Assembly: GCA_002727315.1 (NCBI GenBank)
Contig: PBWR01000010.1
Coordinates: 124,001-188,000, forward strand
From: Alphaproteobacteria bacterium
Lineage (GTDB): Bacteria; Pseudomonadota; Alphaproteobacteria; UBA6615
Length of the DNA stretch: 64,000 bases
Direction: 5' to 3'
Below the pieces are notes generated by a model, which did no database searches, was not told the DNA's origin, and was given only the letters and a program-made list of their open reading frames with translations. Shown piece after piece: positions 34,806-42,787 of this stretch; the stretch's first letter is position 1; every line of letters begins with the position of its first letter. The position numbers were made by a program, and so were the translations under genes.

Positions 34806-35615
34806 ATGAAGATTGGCTTTAGTGTTGCTTCTCCCGAGGTGAACACCCCGCAGCTTCCGGCGCAGCAGGGTGATCTGGATGCTAACCTCGATGTGCTGTC
34901 GGCGCTTGGCTATGACGGCGTGGAGTTGTCGGTCCGGTTGCCCGCGGAGCTCGATATTGCGGCGATCGAGAAGGCGGTGACCAGTCGCAACCTCGAGATC
35001 GCGTCGATTCATACCGCCGCGATAGGCTTTCAGGATAAGCTTTGGCTCTGTCATCCGGATGAGGCTACGCGCAGTGAGGCCCTAGCCCGGCTGATTTCCG
35101 CGATCGATGTGGCGGCATATTTCTCTGTCGACGTGCTGGTAGGGTCTTTCCGAGGCAAGCTGGGCGATGGCGGTGATGAGGCCCGCGGCTGGATGTATGA
35201 CGCATTCCGCCGTGGCGCGGATTGTGCGGCGAAGCATGGCAATAGAGTGCTCTTCGAGCCTCAGGCGAGCTTCTCGGTGGACTTCGGCTTCACTGCGCAG
35301 GACGGAGCTGCCTTCGTCGAGGAACTCGACAGCCCCGGCTTCGGCGTGATGCTCGACACCTATCATATGAACATCGAGGACGCGTCATTAGCGCGCAGCA
35401 TCTTCGAGTGTCGGGACCATCTGCATTATCTGCAGATCAGCGACAGCAACCGCATGTATCCGGGTGGGGGTCATATCGACTATGGAGAGATCATTAATGC
35501 CCTGCAGTCGATCGGGTTCGAGGGTTACCTATCGCTGCAGATCGTGCGCGAGCCGAGCTACGCAAAGGCGGCGGAACTAGGCATCATGCACCTGCGGAGC
35601 CTGATCGGCGCTTAG
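34806..35615 (+). CDS. Sugar phosphate isomerase/epimerase-family (xylose isomerase-like TIM barrel)
   Basis: This 269-residue TIM barrel is of the AP-endonuclease-2/xylose-isomerase-like family. It contains GYDGVELSVRLPAELD near residue 36, NRVLFEPQASFSVDFG near the metal site, MLDTYHMNIEDASLAR (metal-binding Asp and His), and HLHYLQISDSNRMYPGGGHI near the second His. The GTG six bases earlier is possible, but ATG at 34806 has better ribosome-site spacing. It is co-directional with the four preceding genes. Confidence 0.88.
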   Translation: MKIGFSVASPEVNTPQLPAQQGDLDANLDVLSALGYDGVELSVRLPAELDIAAIEKAVTSRNLEIASIHTAAIGFQDKLWLCHPDEATRSEALARLISAIDVAAYFSVDVLVGSFRGKLGDGGDEARGWMYDAFRRGADCAAKHGNRVLFEPQASFSVDFGFTAQDGAAFVEELDSPGFGVMLDTYHMNIEDASLARSIFECRDHLHYLQISDSNRMYPGGGHIDYGEIINALQSIGFEGYLSLQIVREPSYAKAAELGIMHLRSLIGA

Positions 35616-35669
35616 GCACGGGTAACCCGGTTTTCGTGCGCCGCGCCACTGTGCTATTCCCGCGCGTCC

Positions 35670-37559
35670 ATGCTGAACCTGAACAACATCACAGCCCGCC
35701 TCGGCGGCGAAACTATTCTCGCCGGCGCCTCGGCCATGTTGCCCACGGGCAGTCGTGTTGGGCTGGTGGGACGCAACGGTGCTGGTAAGTCGACACTGCT
35801 CAAGATCATCGCCGGATTGCTCGAGGCCGATGACGGCACGGTCGAGACGCCACGCGGCACCCGTATTGGCTACGTCGCCCAAGAGGTGCCCGGCGGGAAC
35901 GCGACCCCATTCGAGATGGTGATTGCCGCCGACATTGAGCGTACGGACCTAATGACTGAAGCGGACGCCGCGACCGACGCCGATCGCATCGCATCTATCC
36001 ATGAGCGGCTCGGCATAATCGACGCCCATGGTGCTCCCGCGCGGGCGGCACGTATTCTCGCCGGGCTGGGTTTCGACGAGACGGATCAGCACAGGCCACT
36101 TTCGGACTTCTCTGGCGGTTGGCGCATGCGCGTAGCCCTAGCCGGACTTTTGTTCTCACGACCGGACTTGCTACTGCTCGACGAGCCGTCGAACCATCTA
36201 GACCTCGAGGCCGCGCTCTGGCTCGAAAATTTCCTTAAGAGCTACCCAGCCTCCATGGTGATAGTCAGCCATGAGCGCGACCTACTCAACAACGTCGTTG
36301 ACCATATCCTGCACGTGCAGGGCGGCAAGGTAACGCTCTATACGGGCGGCTATGACGCATTCGAGAAGATTCGTGCCGATCGGCTTAGCCAGGTTGCCGC
36401 GATGCGGGCTAAGCAGCAGGAAAAACGCGCCAAGCTCCAAGCCTATGTGGATCGCTGGCGCTACAAGGCGCACACGGCGCGCCAGGCCCAGAGCCGAATG
36501 AAAGCGCTGGCGAAGATGGAGCCGGTAGCGGCCGCCGTCGATGACCCCACGCTCGTGTTCGATTTCCCGAGCCCACAGGAGCTCAAGCCACCGCTCATGG
36601 TTCTTGAGGGCGCGGCTGTGGGGTATACGGAGAACACAACCGTCCTCTCGAAGCTTGGCCTACGTATAGACCCCGACGACCGTATCGCGCTGCTCGGCCG
36701 CAACGGTAACGGTAAGACGACACTCGCACGCCTGCTGGCCGGCCAGCTCGATCCCATGGCCGGCGGCGTGACGTCGAGCAGCAAGCTGCGGGTCGGCTAC
36801 TTTGCCCAGCATCAGATCGAGGAGTTGCGGGTTGGGGAGACCCCCCTCGATCACATGACCCGCCTACTGCCCGCCGCTAAGCCGGGCGCGATCCGCAGCC
36901 AGCTAGGCCGGTTCGGCTTTTCCGGTGACAAGGTGCATCTCGAGGTTGGTAAGCTATCGGGCGGCGAGCGGGCCCGCCTTGCGCTAGCCCTGATAACCCG
37001 AGACGCGCCACATATTCTCATACTCGATGAACCGACGAACCATCTCGATGTCGATGCGCGCGAGGCGTTGGTTCAGGCGCTCAATGCCTTCGACGGGGCC
37101 GTGGTGGTGGTGAGCCATGACCGGCATCTGCTGGAGATGACGGCCGACAGATTGATCCTGATCGACGAGGGTACGGCGCGGGAGTTTGACGGCAGCCTGA
37201 ATGACTACCGCGACCACTTGCTCGGGCGCGGACAGGCAAAACTCAGGGACGATGTACCGAAGGAGAGGCGCGGGAGCAAGAAGGATGCACGCCGTGCGGC
37301 TGCCGAGGCTCGTGAGAGGACGAAGGGTCTGCGGTCCCGGGCCCGCAAGGCCGAGGCGGAAATGACGAAGCTGACGGATCAGCGAACGGCCATCGACCGG
37401 GCCATGTTCGATCCCGATAGCGCGAAAGCACCCTACCGTGACAAGCTGATGACCGACCTCATGAAGACCCGCGGCGAGATCGAGAAGAAGCTCGGCGTGG
37501 TCGAAGCCGAATGGCTCGCTGTGAGCGAGGCGCTAGAGATCGCCGAGGCGGCTGAATAG
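35670..37559 (+). CDS. ABC-F family ATP-binding protein (EttA/Uup type)
   Basis: This 629-residue protein contains two ABC ATPase domains and no membrane segments, as in ABC-F translation factors. Walker A motifs are GRNGAGKSTLLK near residue 38 and GRNGNGKTTLARLL near residue 350. Signature motifs are DFSGGWRMRVALAGL and LSGGERARLALALITR. Walker B sites are LLLLDEPSNHLDLE and ILILDEPTNHLDVD. An inter-domain arm (AYVDRWRYKAHTARQAQSRM) and a charged C-terminal coiled coil (about residues 530-625) complete the ABC-F layout. Confidence 0.96.
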   Translation: MLNLNNITARLGGETILAGASAMLPTGSRVGLVGRNGAGKSTLLKIIAGLLEADDGTVETPRGTRIGYVAQEVPGGNATPFEMVIAADIERTDLMTEADAATDADRIASIHERLGIIDAHGAPARAARILAGLGFDETDQHRPLSDFSGGWRMRVALAGLLFSRPDLLLLDEPSNHLDLEAALWLENFLKSYPASMVIVSHERDLLNNVVDHILHVQGGKVTLYTGGYDAFEKIRADRLSQVAAMRAKQQEKRAKLQAYVDRWRYKAHTARQAQSRMKALAKMEPVAAAVDDPTLVFDFPSPQELKPPLMVLEGAAVGYTENTTVLSKLGLRIDPDDRIALLGRNGNGKTTLARLLAGQLDPMAGGVTSSSKLRVGYFAQHQIEELRVGETPLDHMTRLLPAAKPGAIRSQLGRFGFSGDKVHLEVGKLSGGERARLALALITRDAPHILILDEPTNHLDVDAREALVQALNAFDGAVVVVSHDRHLLEMTADRLILIDEGTAREFDGSLNDYRDHLLGRGQAKLRDDVPKERRGSKKDARRAAAEARERTKGLRSRARKAEAEMTKLTDQRTAIDRAMFDPDSAKAPYRDKLMTDLMKTRGEIEKKLGVVEAEWLAVSEALEIAEAAE

Positions 37560-37566
37560 TCGGGCG

Positions 37567-38955
37567 TTATTCCGTGCCGATGTCCCAAAACAGACCCGCC
37601 ATGATTTGTAGCCCCTCGCGCGCGACCGAAGCGAGCATATGCTCGTTCGGGGCGTGCTGGTTGCAGCCGGCATAGGAGTGGGGAATCCAAACCGTCGGCA
37701 TACCCAAATCCTCAGCGAAGATGTCGTTGGGGATGCCGCCACCGATATTTGGGATGAGCGCGGCCTTACCTGTATTCCCAAGCGTCTCGTTCACAGATGC
37801 GCGCGCGCGCTGCACCCATTCGTTGGTTGGGTCGGAGCGGGTGGCGCGCATCCTGGCCATGCGCGTCGGGGTCACAGTGACATCGTGGAAGCCGTGCGCG
37901 TCCAAGTGGCGGCGGAGCGCCGGCAGAATATCATCCGGGTCCGTGCCGACTACATAGCGTAGCTGGCAGATAGCGCGCGCCTCGGGCGCGATGGCGTTCT
38001 GGGGCTGGGTCGGCTCGCCGAGCTCGAGCGCCAGCACGGCGAAACTATTCCAGCCATAGACCCGCTCCTCCGGGCTCAGGTCCTCCTCACCCCAGTCAGC
38101 GTCTATCTCTGGGCTGGAGTCACCGCCTGAGACTTCGACTTCTGTGAGCAGAGCACGGATATCCGGGGTGAGGGAGTCGGGCCGCCACTCGGGCACTGCG
38201 ATCTGGCCGCGCGCATCGGTAAGGCAAGCGATGGCGTGGGACAGCGCTACGCCAGGATCGCGGATCAGCCCGCCCCAGTTGCCCGAGTGATGGGCACCGT
38301 CACGAAGCTTGAGCGCGAGCTCGAAGTTTACCAGCCCGCGCGAGCCCAGCACTATGGTCGCTTGGCCGGGATCGAACCGTGGCCCGTCCGATGCTATCAG
38401 CACATCAGCGCGGAGCCGGTCGGCCTGAATGCGGCAGAACTCCCGTAGCCCCCGCGAGCCCATCTCCTCGTCACTCTCGACTAGGATGGTGCAGTTGAAG
38501 CCTAGCCTCCCTCGTTCCTCGATAACGGCGCGCAGACCGCCGATGTTGATCCAGTGCTGGCCCTTGTTGTCGGCGGTGCCGCGTCCGTATATCCGGTCGC
38601 CGTCCACCGTGACGGTCCACGGGGTGAGGTCGCTTCGCCAACGTTCGTCCTGGCCGACAACCACGTCACCATGGCCATAAATCAGGACTGACGGTCGGTC
38701 ACTGTCCTCGCGGCGTGTTGCGACGAGGATAGGACCGGCGTCGGGTTCTGGGTTGTCGATTATGTCTAGTGAGAAACCGAGCGCGTGCAGCTTCGGTCCG
38801 ACCGCGTTTGTAAAATAACCAAAGAGTGCCATGCGGGCGTCGGACAGCTGGCTCTGAGTCGGGTGCGCGACAAGCTGTGCAAGCCCGGCGACAAAATCAC
38901 CGCTGTCGAAATGTGCCGCCGCGCGCGCGACCGCACGTTCACGGCTGGCTGTCAT
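37567..38955 (-). CDS. M20-family metallopeptidase
   Basis: This 462-residue zinc peptidase hydrolyses dipeptides or related amides. Metal-binding and catalytic motifs are LIYGHGDVVVGQ near residue 92 (His, Asp), YGRGTADNKGQHWIN near residue 122, and ILVESDEEMGSRGL near residue 157 (catalytic Glu pair). The C-terminal RIPHSYAGCNQHAPNEHML-like segment (WIPHSYAGCNQHAPNEHM) supplies the last ligand His. A dimerisation domain lies between. It converges with the ABC-F gene. Confidence 0.94.
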   Translation of the reverse strand: MTASRERAVARAAAHFDSGDFVAGLAQLVAHPTQSQLSDARMALFGYFTNAVGPKLHALGFSLDIIDNPEPDAGPILVATRREDSDRPSVLIYGHGDVVVGQDERWRSDLTPWTVTVDGDRIYGRGTADNKGQHWINIGGLRAVIEERGRLGFNCTILVESDEEMGSRGLREFCRIQADRLRADVLIASDGPRFDPGQATIVLGSRGLVNFELALKLRDGAHHSGNWGGLIRDPGVALSHAIACLTDARGQIAVPEWRPDSLTPDIRALLTEVEVSGGDSSPEIDADWGEEDLSPEERVYGWNSFAVLALELGEPTQPQNAIAPEARAICQLRYVVGTDPDDILPALRRHLDAHGFHDVTVTPTRMARMRATRSDPTNEWVQRARASVNETLGNTGKAALIPNIGGGIPNDIFAEDLGMPTVWIPHSYAGCNQHAPNEHMLASVAREGLQIMAGLFWDIGTE

Positions 38956-38967
38956 GACCGGTGGTGC

Positions 38968-39471
38968 CTAGGCCTGCTCGTAAGAATCGCGCTTGAGCTT
39001 AGTGACGTCTTTGCCTTCAATGCGGATCAGGCGGGTTTCGCCTGCGCGTTTCGGCGAGTGCAGGCGGCCGATCGGGTAGGCGACGGCCATGCCCGGATCT
39101 AGGTCATATGACTTGGTCGGCTTCACCTTGCCCGGTGTGTTTCCATCCGGTGCCTCGATCTTCTCGAACTCTGTCATCACTGTCTGGCCGGAGGCTTGGC
39201 CATAGATTGCCCAAGTCGGGCCATGGTCATGCGGCGGGGCCTCGTTCGAACCCTTAAAGACGTGGGCGCAGATGCAGAACTCCAGATTCGGGTCCTCGTA
39301 AAGGACCTTGCGGTTAGCATCGTTGTCCGGGCCCAAGTGCTCGTCGATGAATTCTTGGTCAGCCAAGAACTTCTCAACCACGAGTCGGATCTGCTCAAGG
39401 CCGGCTTCACCCGAATCCTCGCTGAGAATGTTCCGGCAATCTTCTGCAAGCTGCTCGACGCTGAGTGCCAT
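38968..39471 (-). CDS. Cupin protein resembling cysteine/thiol dioxygenases
   Basis: This 167-residue cupin has the iron-binding pattern of thiol dioxygenases in APPHDHGPTWAIYGQASGQT near residue 78 (H-x-H) and a later His in YPIGRLHSPKRAGE. The N-terminal helical part (IRLVVEKFLADQEFIDEHL) matches the family's lead-in. It is divergent from a four-domain rhodanese, which supports a role in sulfur metabolism. Other cupin dioxygenases cannot be excluded. Confidence 0.8.
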   Translation of the reverse strand: MALSVEQLAEDCRNILSEDSGEAGLEQIRLVVEKFLADQEFIDEHLGPDNDANRKVLYEDPNLEFCICAHVFKGSNEAPPHDHGPTWAIYGQASGQTVMTEFEKIEAPDGNTPGKVKPTKSYDLDPGMAVAYPIGRLHSPKRAGETRLIRIEGKDVTKLKRDSYEQA

Positions 39472-39583
39472 TTCCTAATCCTCCTAGGGCGATCCAATGT
39501 GTTCCATGGTCGCGTTTGTTGGTGTGAACGATATCATGCACCGGGTACAACCCGAACCTCAATACACGCGTCTTTACTGTAGA

Positions 39584-41161
39584 ATGAACAGCATGAATCC
39601 CTCGGCCCTGCGAACTGCCCTGAGCGGCGGCGATGAAATTGCACTTCTAGACCCGCGCGAGCAGGGCGAGTTCGGCGTCTGTCACCTTTTCTGGGCGGTC
39701 AACGCACCGCTGAGCCGGTTCGAGCTCGAGGTGCCGCGTCTGGTGCCCCGTCTGTCGGCGCCGATCGTCTTGACGACGGCAGGTGACGTAGGCCTCGGCG
39801 GGCTTGCGACGACCGCGCTTGCTGCGCTGGGTTACACTGACGTCACGGTATATCCAGATACGCCGGAGGACTGGGCTGCTGCGGGGTTCACGCTCTATTC
39901 CGGGATCAACGTGCCCAGCAAGGCATTTGGTGAGGCGGTCGAGCATCACTATGGTACACCGTCGGTGGATGCCACGGAACTCAAGGCCATGAAAGATCGC
40001 GGCGACGATCTCGTGGTGCTCGATGCGCGCACTTTTGCCGAATATCGCAACATGAATATCCCCGGCGGAATCAGCGTACCCGGCGGCGAACTCGCCTACC
40101 GTGTGCGTGACCTAGCGCCCAGCCCGGATACCACCGTGGTGGTCAACTGTGCGGGGCGCACCCGTTCAATCCTGGGCGCTCAGTCGGTGATCAACGCAGG
40201 TATTCCCAACAAGGTTGTCGCTCTGGAAAACGGCACCATGGGCTGGCATCTCGCCGGCCTCGAACTTGAGCATGGCCGCGCCGACCGGTTTGTCGCAGGT
40301 GATCCGAAAACTATCGACGCTGCACTCGCCATGCGCGACCGGATTGCGGCGGCCTATGATGTTACTATAATAGACCGGGACCGGCTTGCAACTTGGCAGG
40401 CCGAGGCTGACGAACGCACCCTCTACCTGCTTGACGTGCGCGACCCCGAAGAGTTCGTCGCCGGACATCTGCCGGGATCACGATCTGCGCCGGGCGGTCA
40501 GCTGGTCCAAGCCACGGACTTTCAGATCGGCGTCCCGAATGGACGCATTGTCTTGATCGACAACACCAGAGTTCGCGCGACCATGACGGCACACTGGCTG
40601 GTGCAGATGGGTTACCGCGACGTGTCCGTGCTGTCCGAGGGCGTGTCCGGTGATCTGGAAACCGGCGCTGGGCCCGGGCAGACCCTGCCGGATGTGCCGA
40701 CAATTGATGTCGAGACCCTAGCCGCCCAGCCGGGGGACAGCACTGTCCTCGATGTCGGCGAGAGCCGGGAGTTCCGCAAGTCCCATATCCCGAGCGCCCG
40801 CTGGGCGATCCGCTCCCGCATCGCCGAGACCGGCCTGGCACTGCCGGATACCGGCACTGTGGTCATTACCTCGGCAGACGGGAAGCTCGCGGCCCTAGCG
40901 GTCGCTGAGGTACAGGCACTGACGGGCGCGAATGTCTGTGCGCTCGAAGGTGGCACCAATGCTTGGATCGCTTTGGGGTACCCCACCGAGGCTGATCCCT
41001 TGGTGCCTGCCGACGAGGAGTGCATCGACGTCTATCTGCGCGCCTATGATCGAAATGCTGATGTGGAAGCCCGAATGCAGGAGTATATCGACTGGGAAAT
41101 CGCGCTGATCGATCAGATTGCCGCGGACGACGATGTTAGTTTCATCTTGGGAACTTCCTAA
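39584..41161 (+). CDS. Protein with four tandem rhodanese-like domains
   Basis: This protein of about 525 residues is built of four rhodanese modules. Module starts are visible at ALLDPREQGEFGVCHLFWA, VLDARTFAEYRNMNIPGGIS, LLDVRDPEEFVAGHLPGSRS and VLDVGESREFRKSHIPSARW. Active-site loops read VLTTAGDVG (module 1, no Cys), VVNCAGRTRS (module 2, Cys present), LIDNTRVRAT (module 3, no Cys) and VITSADGKLA (module 4, no Cys). Only the second module can carry persulfide. The C-terminus (YIDWEIALIDQI) is a helix. Two nearby ATG codons (39584, 39593) are both possible starts. The stop overlaps the start of a decayed gene by one base. Confidence 0.87.
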   Translation: MNSMNPSALRTALSGGDEIALLDPREQGEFGVCHLFWAVNAPLSRFELEVPRLVPRLSAPIVLTTAGDVGLGGLATTALAALGYTDVTVYPDTPEDWAAAGFTLYSGINVPSKAFGEAVEHHYGTPSVDATELKAMKDRGDDLVVLDARTFAEYRNMNIPGGISVPGGELAYRVRDLAPSPDTTVVVNCAGRTRSILGAQSVINAGIPNKVVALENGTMGWHLAGLELEHGRADRFVAGDPKTIDAALAMRDRIAAAYDVTIIDRDRLATWQAEADERTLYLLDVRDPEEFVAGHLPGSRSAPGGQLVQATDFQIGVPNGRIVLIDNTRVRATMTAHWLVQMGYRDVSVLSEGVSGDLETGAGPGQTLPDVPTIDVETLAAQPGDSTVLDVGESREFRKSHIPSARWAIRSRIAETGLALPDTGTVVITSADGKLAALAVAEVQALTGANVCALEGGTNAWIALGYPTEADPLVPADEECIDVYLRAYDRNADVEARMQEYIDWEIALIDQIAADDDVSFILGTS

Positions 41162-41542
41162 TGAACGCGGTTCGGTAACTTCATCTCAACCTTTTCATCC
41201 AGTCGCGCGGCCATCACGAGGCGGCGTGGAACCACCCGAATGCGACCGGGGACCTGATGGATGTCGGTTGCGACCAGTCGATCGCGCAGCGTGCGGAGGC
41301 GGGGTTGTTCGATTCGATCTTTTTTTGCCGATGTCATGGTCGCGACCAACGATAACGCCCTGACCGGCAAGGTCTGTCTGGAGCCAATCACACGGCTGGC
41401 GGCGATAGTGACAGTGATAGTGATAGAACACATAGAGCTGATCGCGACGGCGTCGACCACCTATTCACAGCGCTACAACTTGGCGCGGCAATTCTCCTTC
41501 GTCGACCACATCAGCCACGGCCGGGCCGGGGCATGGTCCTGA
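41161..41542 (+). pseudogene. Remnant of an NtaA/SnaA/DmoA-type FMN-dependent monooxygenase
   Basis: The N-terminal quarter of this flavin monooxygenase family can be read. It starts MNAVR, has a TAA, then LHLNLFIQSRGHHEAAWNHP and SIAQRAEAGLFDSIFF. A run of seven T residues near 41323-41330 shifts the frame, which continues ADVMVATNDNALTG, LEPITRLAAIVTV, LIATASTTYSQRYNLARQF and VDHISHGRAGAWS. This matches the family's EPITLLSALA, TASTTY and HISGGRAGWN blocks. A stop, a frameshift and the loss of about 300 C-terminal residues show that it is dead. Confidence 0.75.
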
Positions 41543-41552
41543 ATCTCCGAGG

Positions 41553-42329
41553 TTAGTCCCACTTCCGGCCGGGCATGTGGTTGAAAAGGCTTGTGGACAT
41601 GCCGCCGTCGATGACCAGTTCCGACGAGGTCACGTAGGACGCCGCATCCGACAGCAGATATAGAATTCCATCGGCGATATCTTCGGGTTGCCCCACCCGG
41701 CCCAGCGGCGTCACATCGGCACGCGCCTGTTTCACCGCGGGGTCGCGCATATAGGCGGTTAACGGCGTCTCGGTATGGCCAGGACAGACCGTATTGACGC
41801 GGATGTTGTTACGCGCCCATTCGAGGCCGAACTGCTTTGACAGCATGATCACACCGGCCTTTGTTGTGCTGTAGGCGCCGGCTAGGTTGTAGGGCTGCAG
41901 ACCGCCCGTCGATGACAGGTTCACGACGGCGCCGGGTTTACTCTGTTCGATCCACCAGCGTCCGGCCGCTTGGGTCATCAGGAAGGTGCCTGTCAGGCCC
42001 ACATCTACGACCTTGCGCCAGTCGTCGGGAGAAAGGTCCACGAGCGCAGTCGGTCCCATGCGAATGGCGCTGTTCACTAGTCCGTCGAGCCGTCCGAAGC
42101 GCGAGACCGCGAGCGCGACCATCGCGGCACAGGCGGCCGGGTTGCACACGTCGCCATGAGTGTAGATTGCGCTGTCGCCGATTTCGGCGGCCAGAGCCTC
42201 GCCTTGGTCGTCGTCGATGTCACCAATGATCACGCGCCCGCCATCGGCGACGAATCGGCGCGCAGTTTCGGCGCCGATCCCGCTTGCTCCGCCGGTGATG
42301 ATGCAGACCCTGTCTGTGAAATGTGCCAT
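41553..42329 (-). CDS. Short-chain dehydrogenase/reductase (SDR)
   Basis: This 258-residue classical SDR has the NAD(P) motif IITGGASGIGAETARRF near residue 10 and GDIDDDQGEALAAEI as the cofactor-specificity region, with Asp favouring NAD. NSAIRMGPTALVDLSPDDW holds the conserved NxA region. Catalytic Ser is in VVNLSSTGGL and the Tyr-Lys pair in AGAYSTTKAGVIML. CPGHTETPLT follows. The substrate is unknown. It is not obviously linked to its neighbours. Confidence 0.93.
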   Translation of the reverse strand: MAHFTDRVCIITGGASGIGAETARRFVADGGRVIIGDIDDDQGEALAAEIGDSAIYTHGDVCNPAACAAMVALAVSRFGRLDGLVNSAIRMGPTALVDLSPDDWRKVVDVGLTGTFLMTQAAGRWWIEQSKPGAVVNLSSTGGLQPYNLAGAYSTTKAGVIMLSKQFGLEWARNNIRVNTVCPGHTETPLTAYMRDPAVKQARADVTPLGRVGQPEDIADGILYLLSDAASYVTSSELVIDGGMSTSLFNHMPGRKWD

Positions 42330-42423
42330 TTCGTTGCTCCTAGCTTCCGTTTCTCACCCAGTTTATCATCGTTTCGGGCAGGTCCGACTTGATTTCGCGC
42401 GCAGCTCGGCTCCCAATAAGGAC

Positions 42424-42762
42424 ATGAACGAGGATCGTAATCTCAAAAAGTGGCGCGCGGCGCTGTTGGCCGAACGCGCGGCACTGCAGGAATCGAGCTC
42501 TGCAACATCGCAGAGGCGTACGCCGGTCACCTTGGATCAGCAGAGGGTCGGCCGCCTATCGCGCGTAAATACCCTGCAGGTGCAGGCGATGGCTCAGGCC
42601 GAGGAGGAACGCCGTCAGCATCGCCTACGACTGATATCGGCGGCATTGTCCCGGCTCGGCGATGGCGAGTATGGCTATTGCACAATCTGCGGGATCGACA
42701 TCCCCGAGAAGCGGTTGTTCGTCGATGCGGCGGCGGCCCAGTGTGTCAATTGCGCGACGTAG
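42424..42762 (+). CDS. DksA/TraR-type C4 zinc-finger protein
   Basis: This 112-residue protein has the DksA/TraR layout: an N-terminal helical part (LKKWRAALLAERAALQES), a helical stretch (RLRLISAALSRLGDGEYGYC), and a C-terminal zinc finger with CTIC and CVNC pairs. The GEYGYCTICGIDIPEKRL block is the family signature. DksA-like proteins bind RNA polymerase and modulate transcription with ppGpp. This one is shorter than DksA and lies 25 bases upstream of pyruvate kinase. Confidence 0.9.
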   Translation: MNEDRNLKKWRAALLAERAALQESSSATSQRRTPVTLDQQRVGRLSRVNTLQVQAMAQAEEERRQHRLRLISAALSRLGDGEYGYCTICGIDIPEKRLFVDAAAAQCVNCAT

Positions 42763-42787
42763 CGAACGGAGCGTCGGAAGGGACTTC

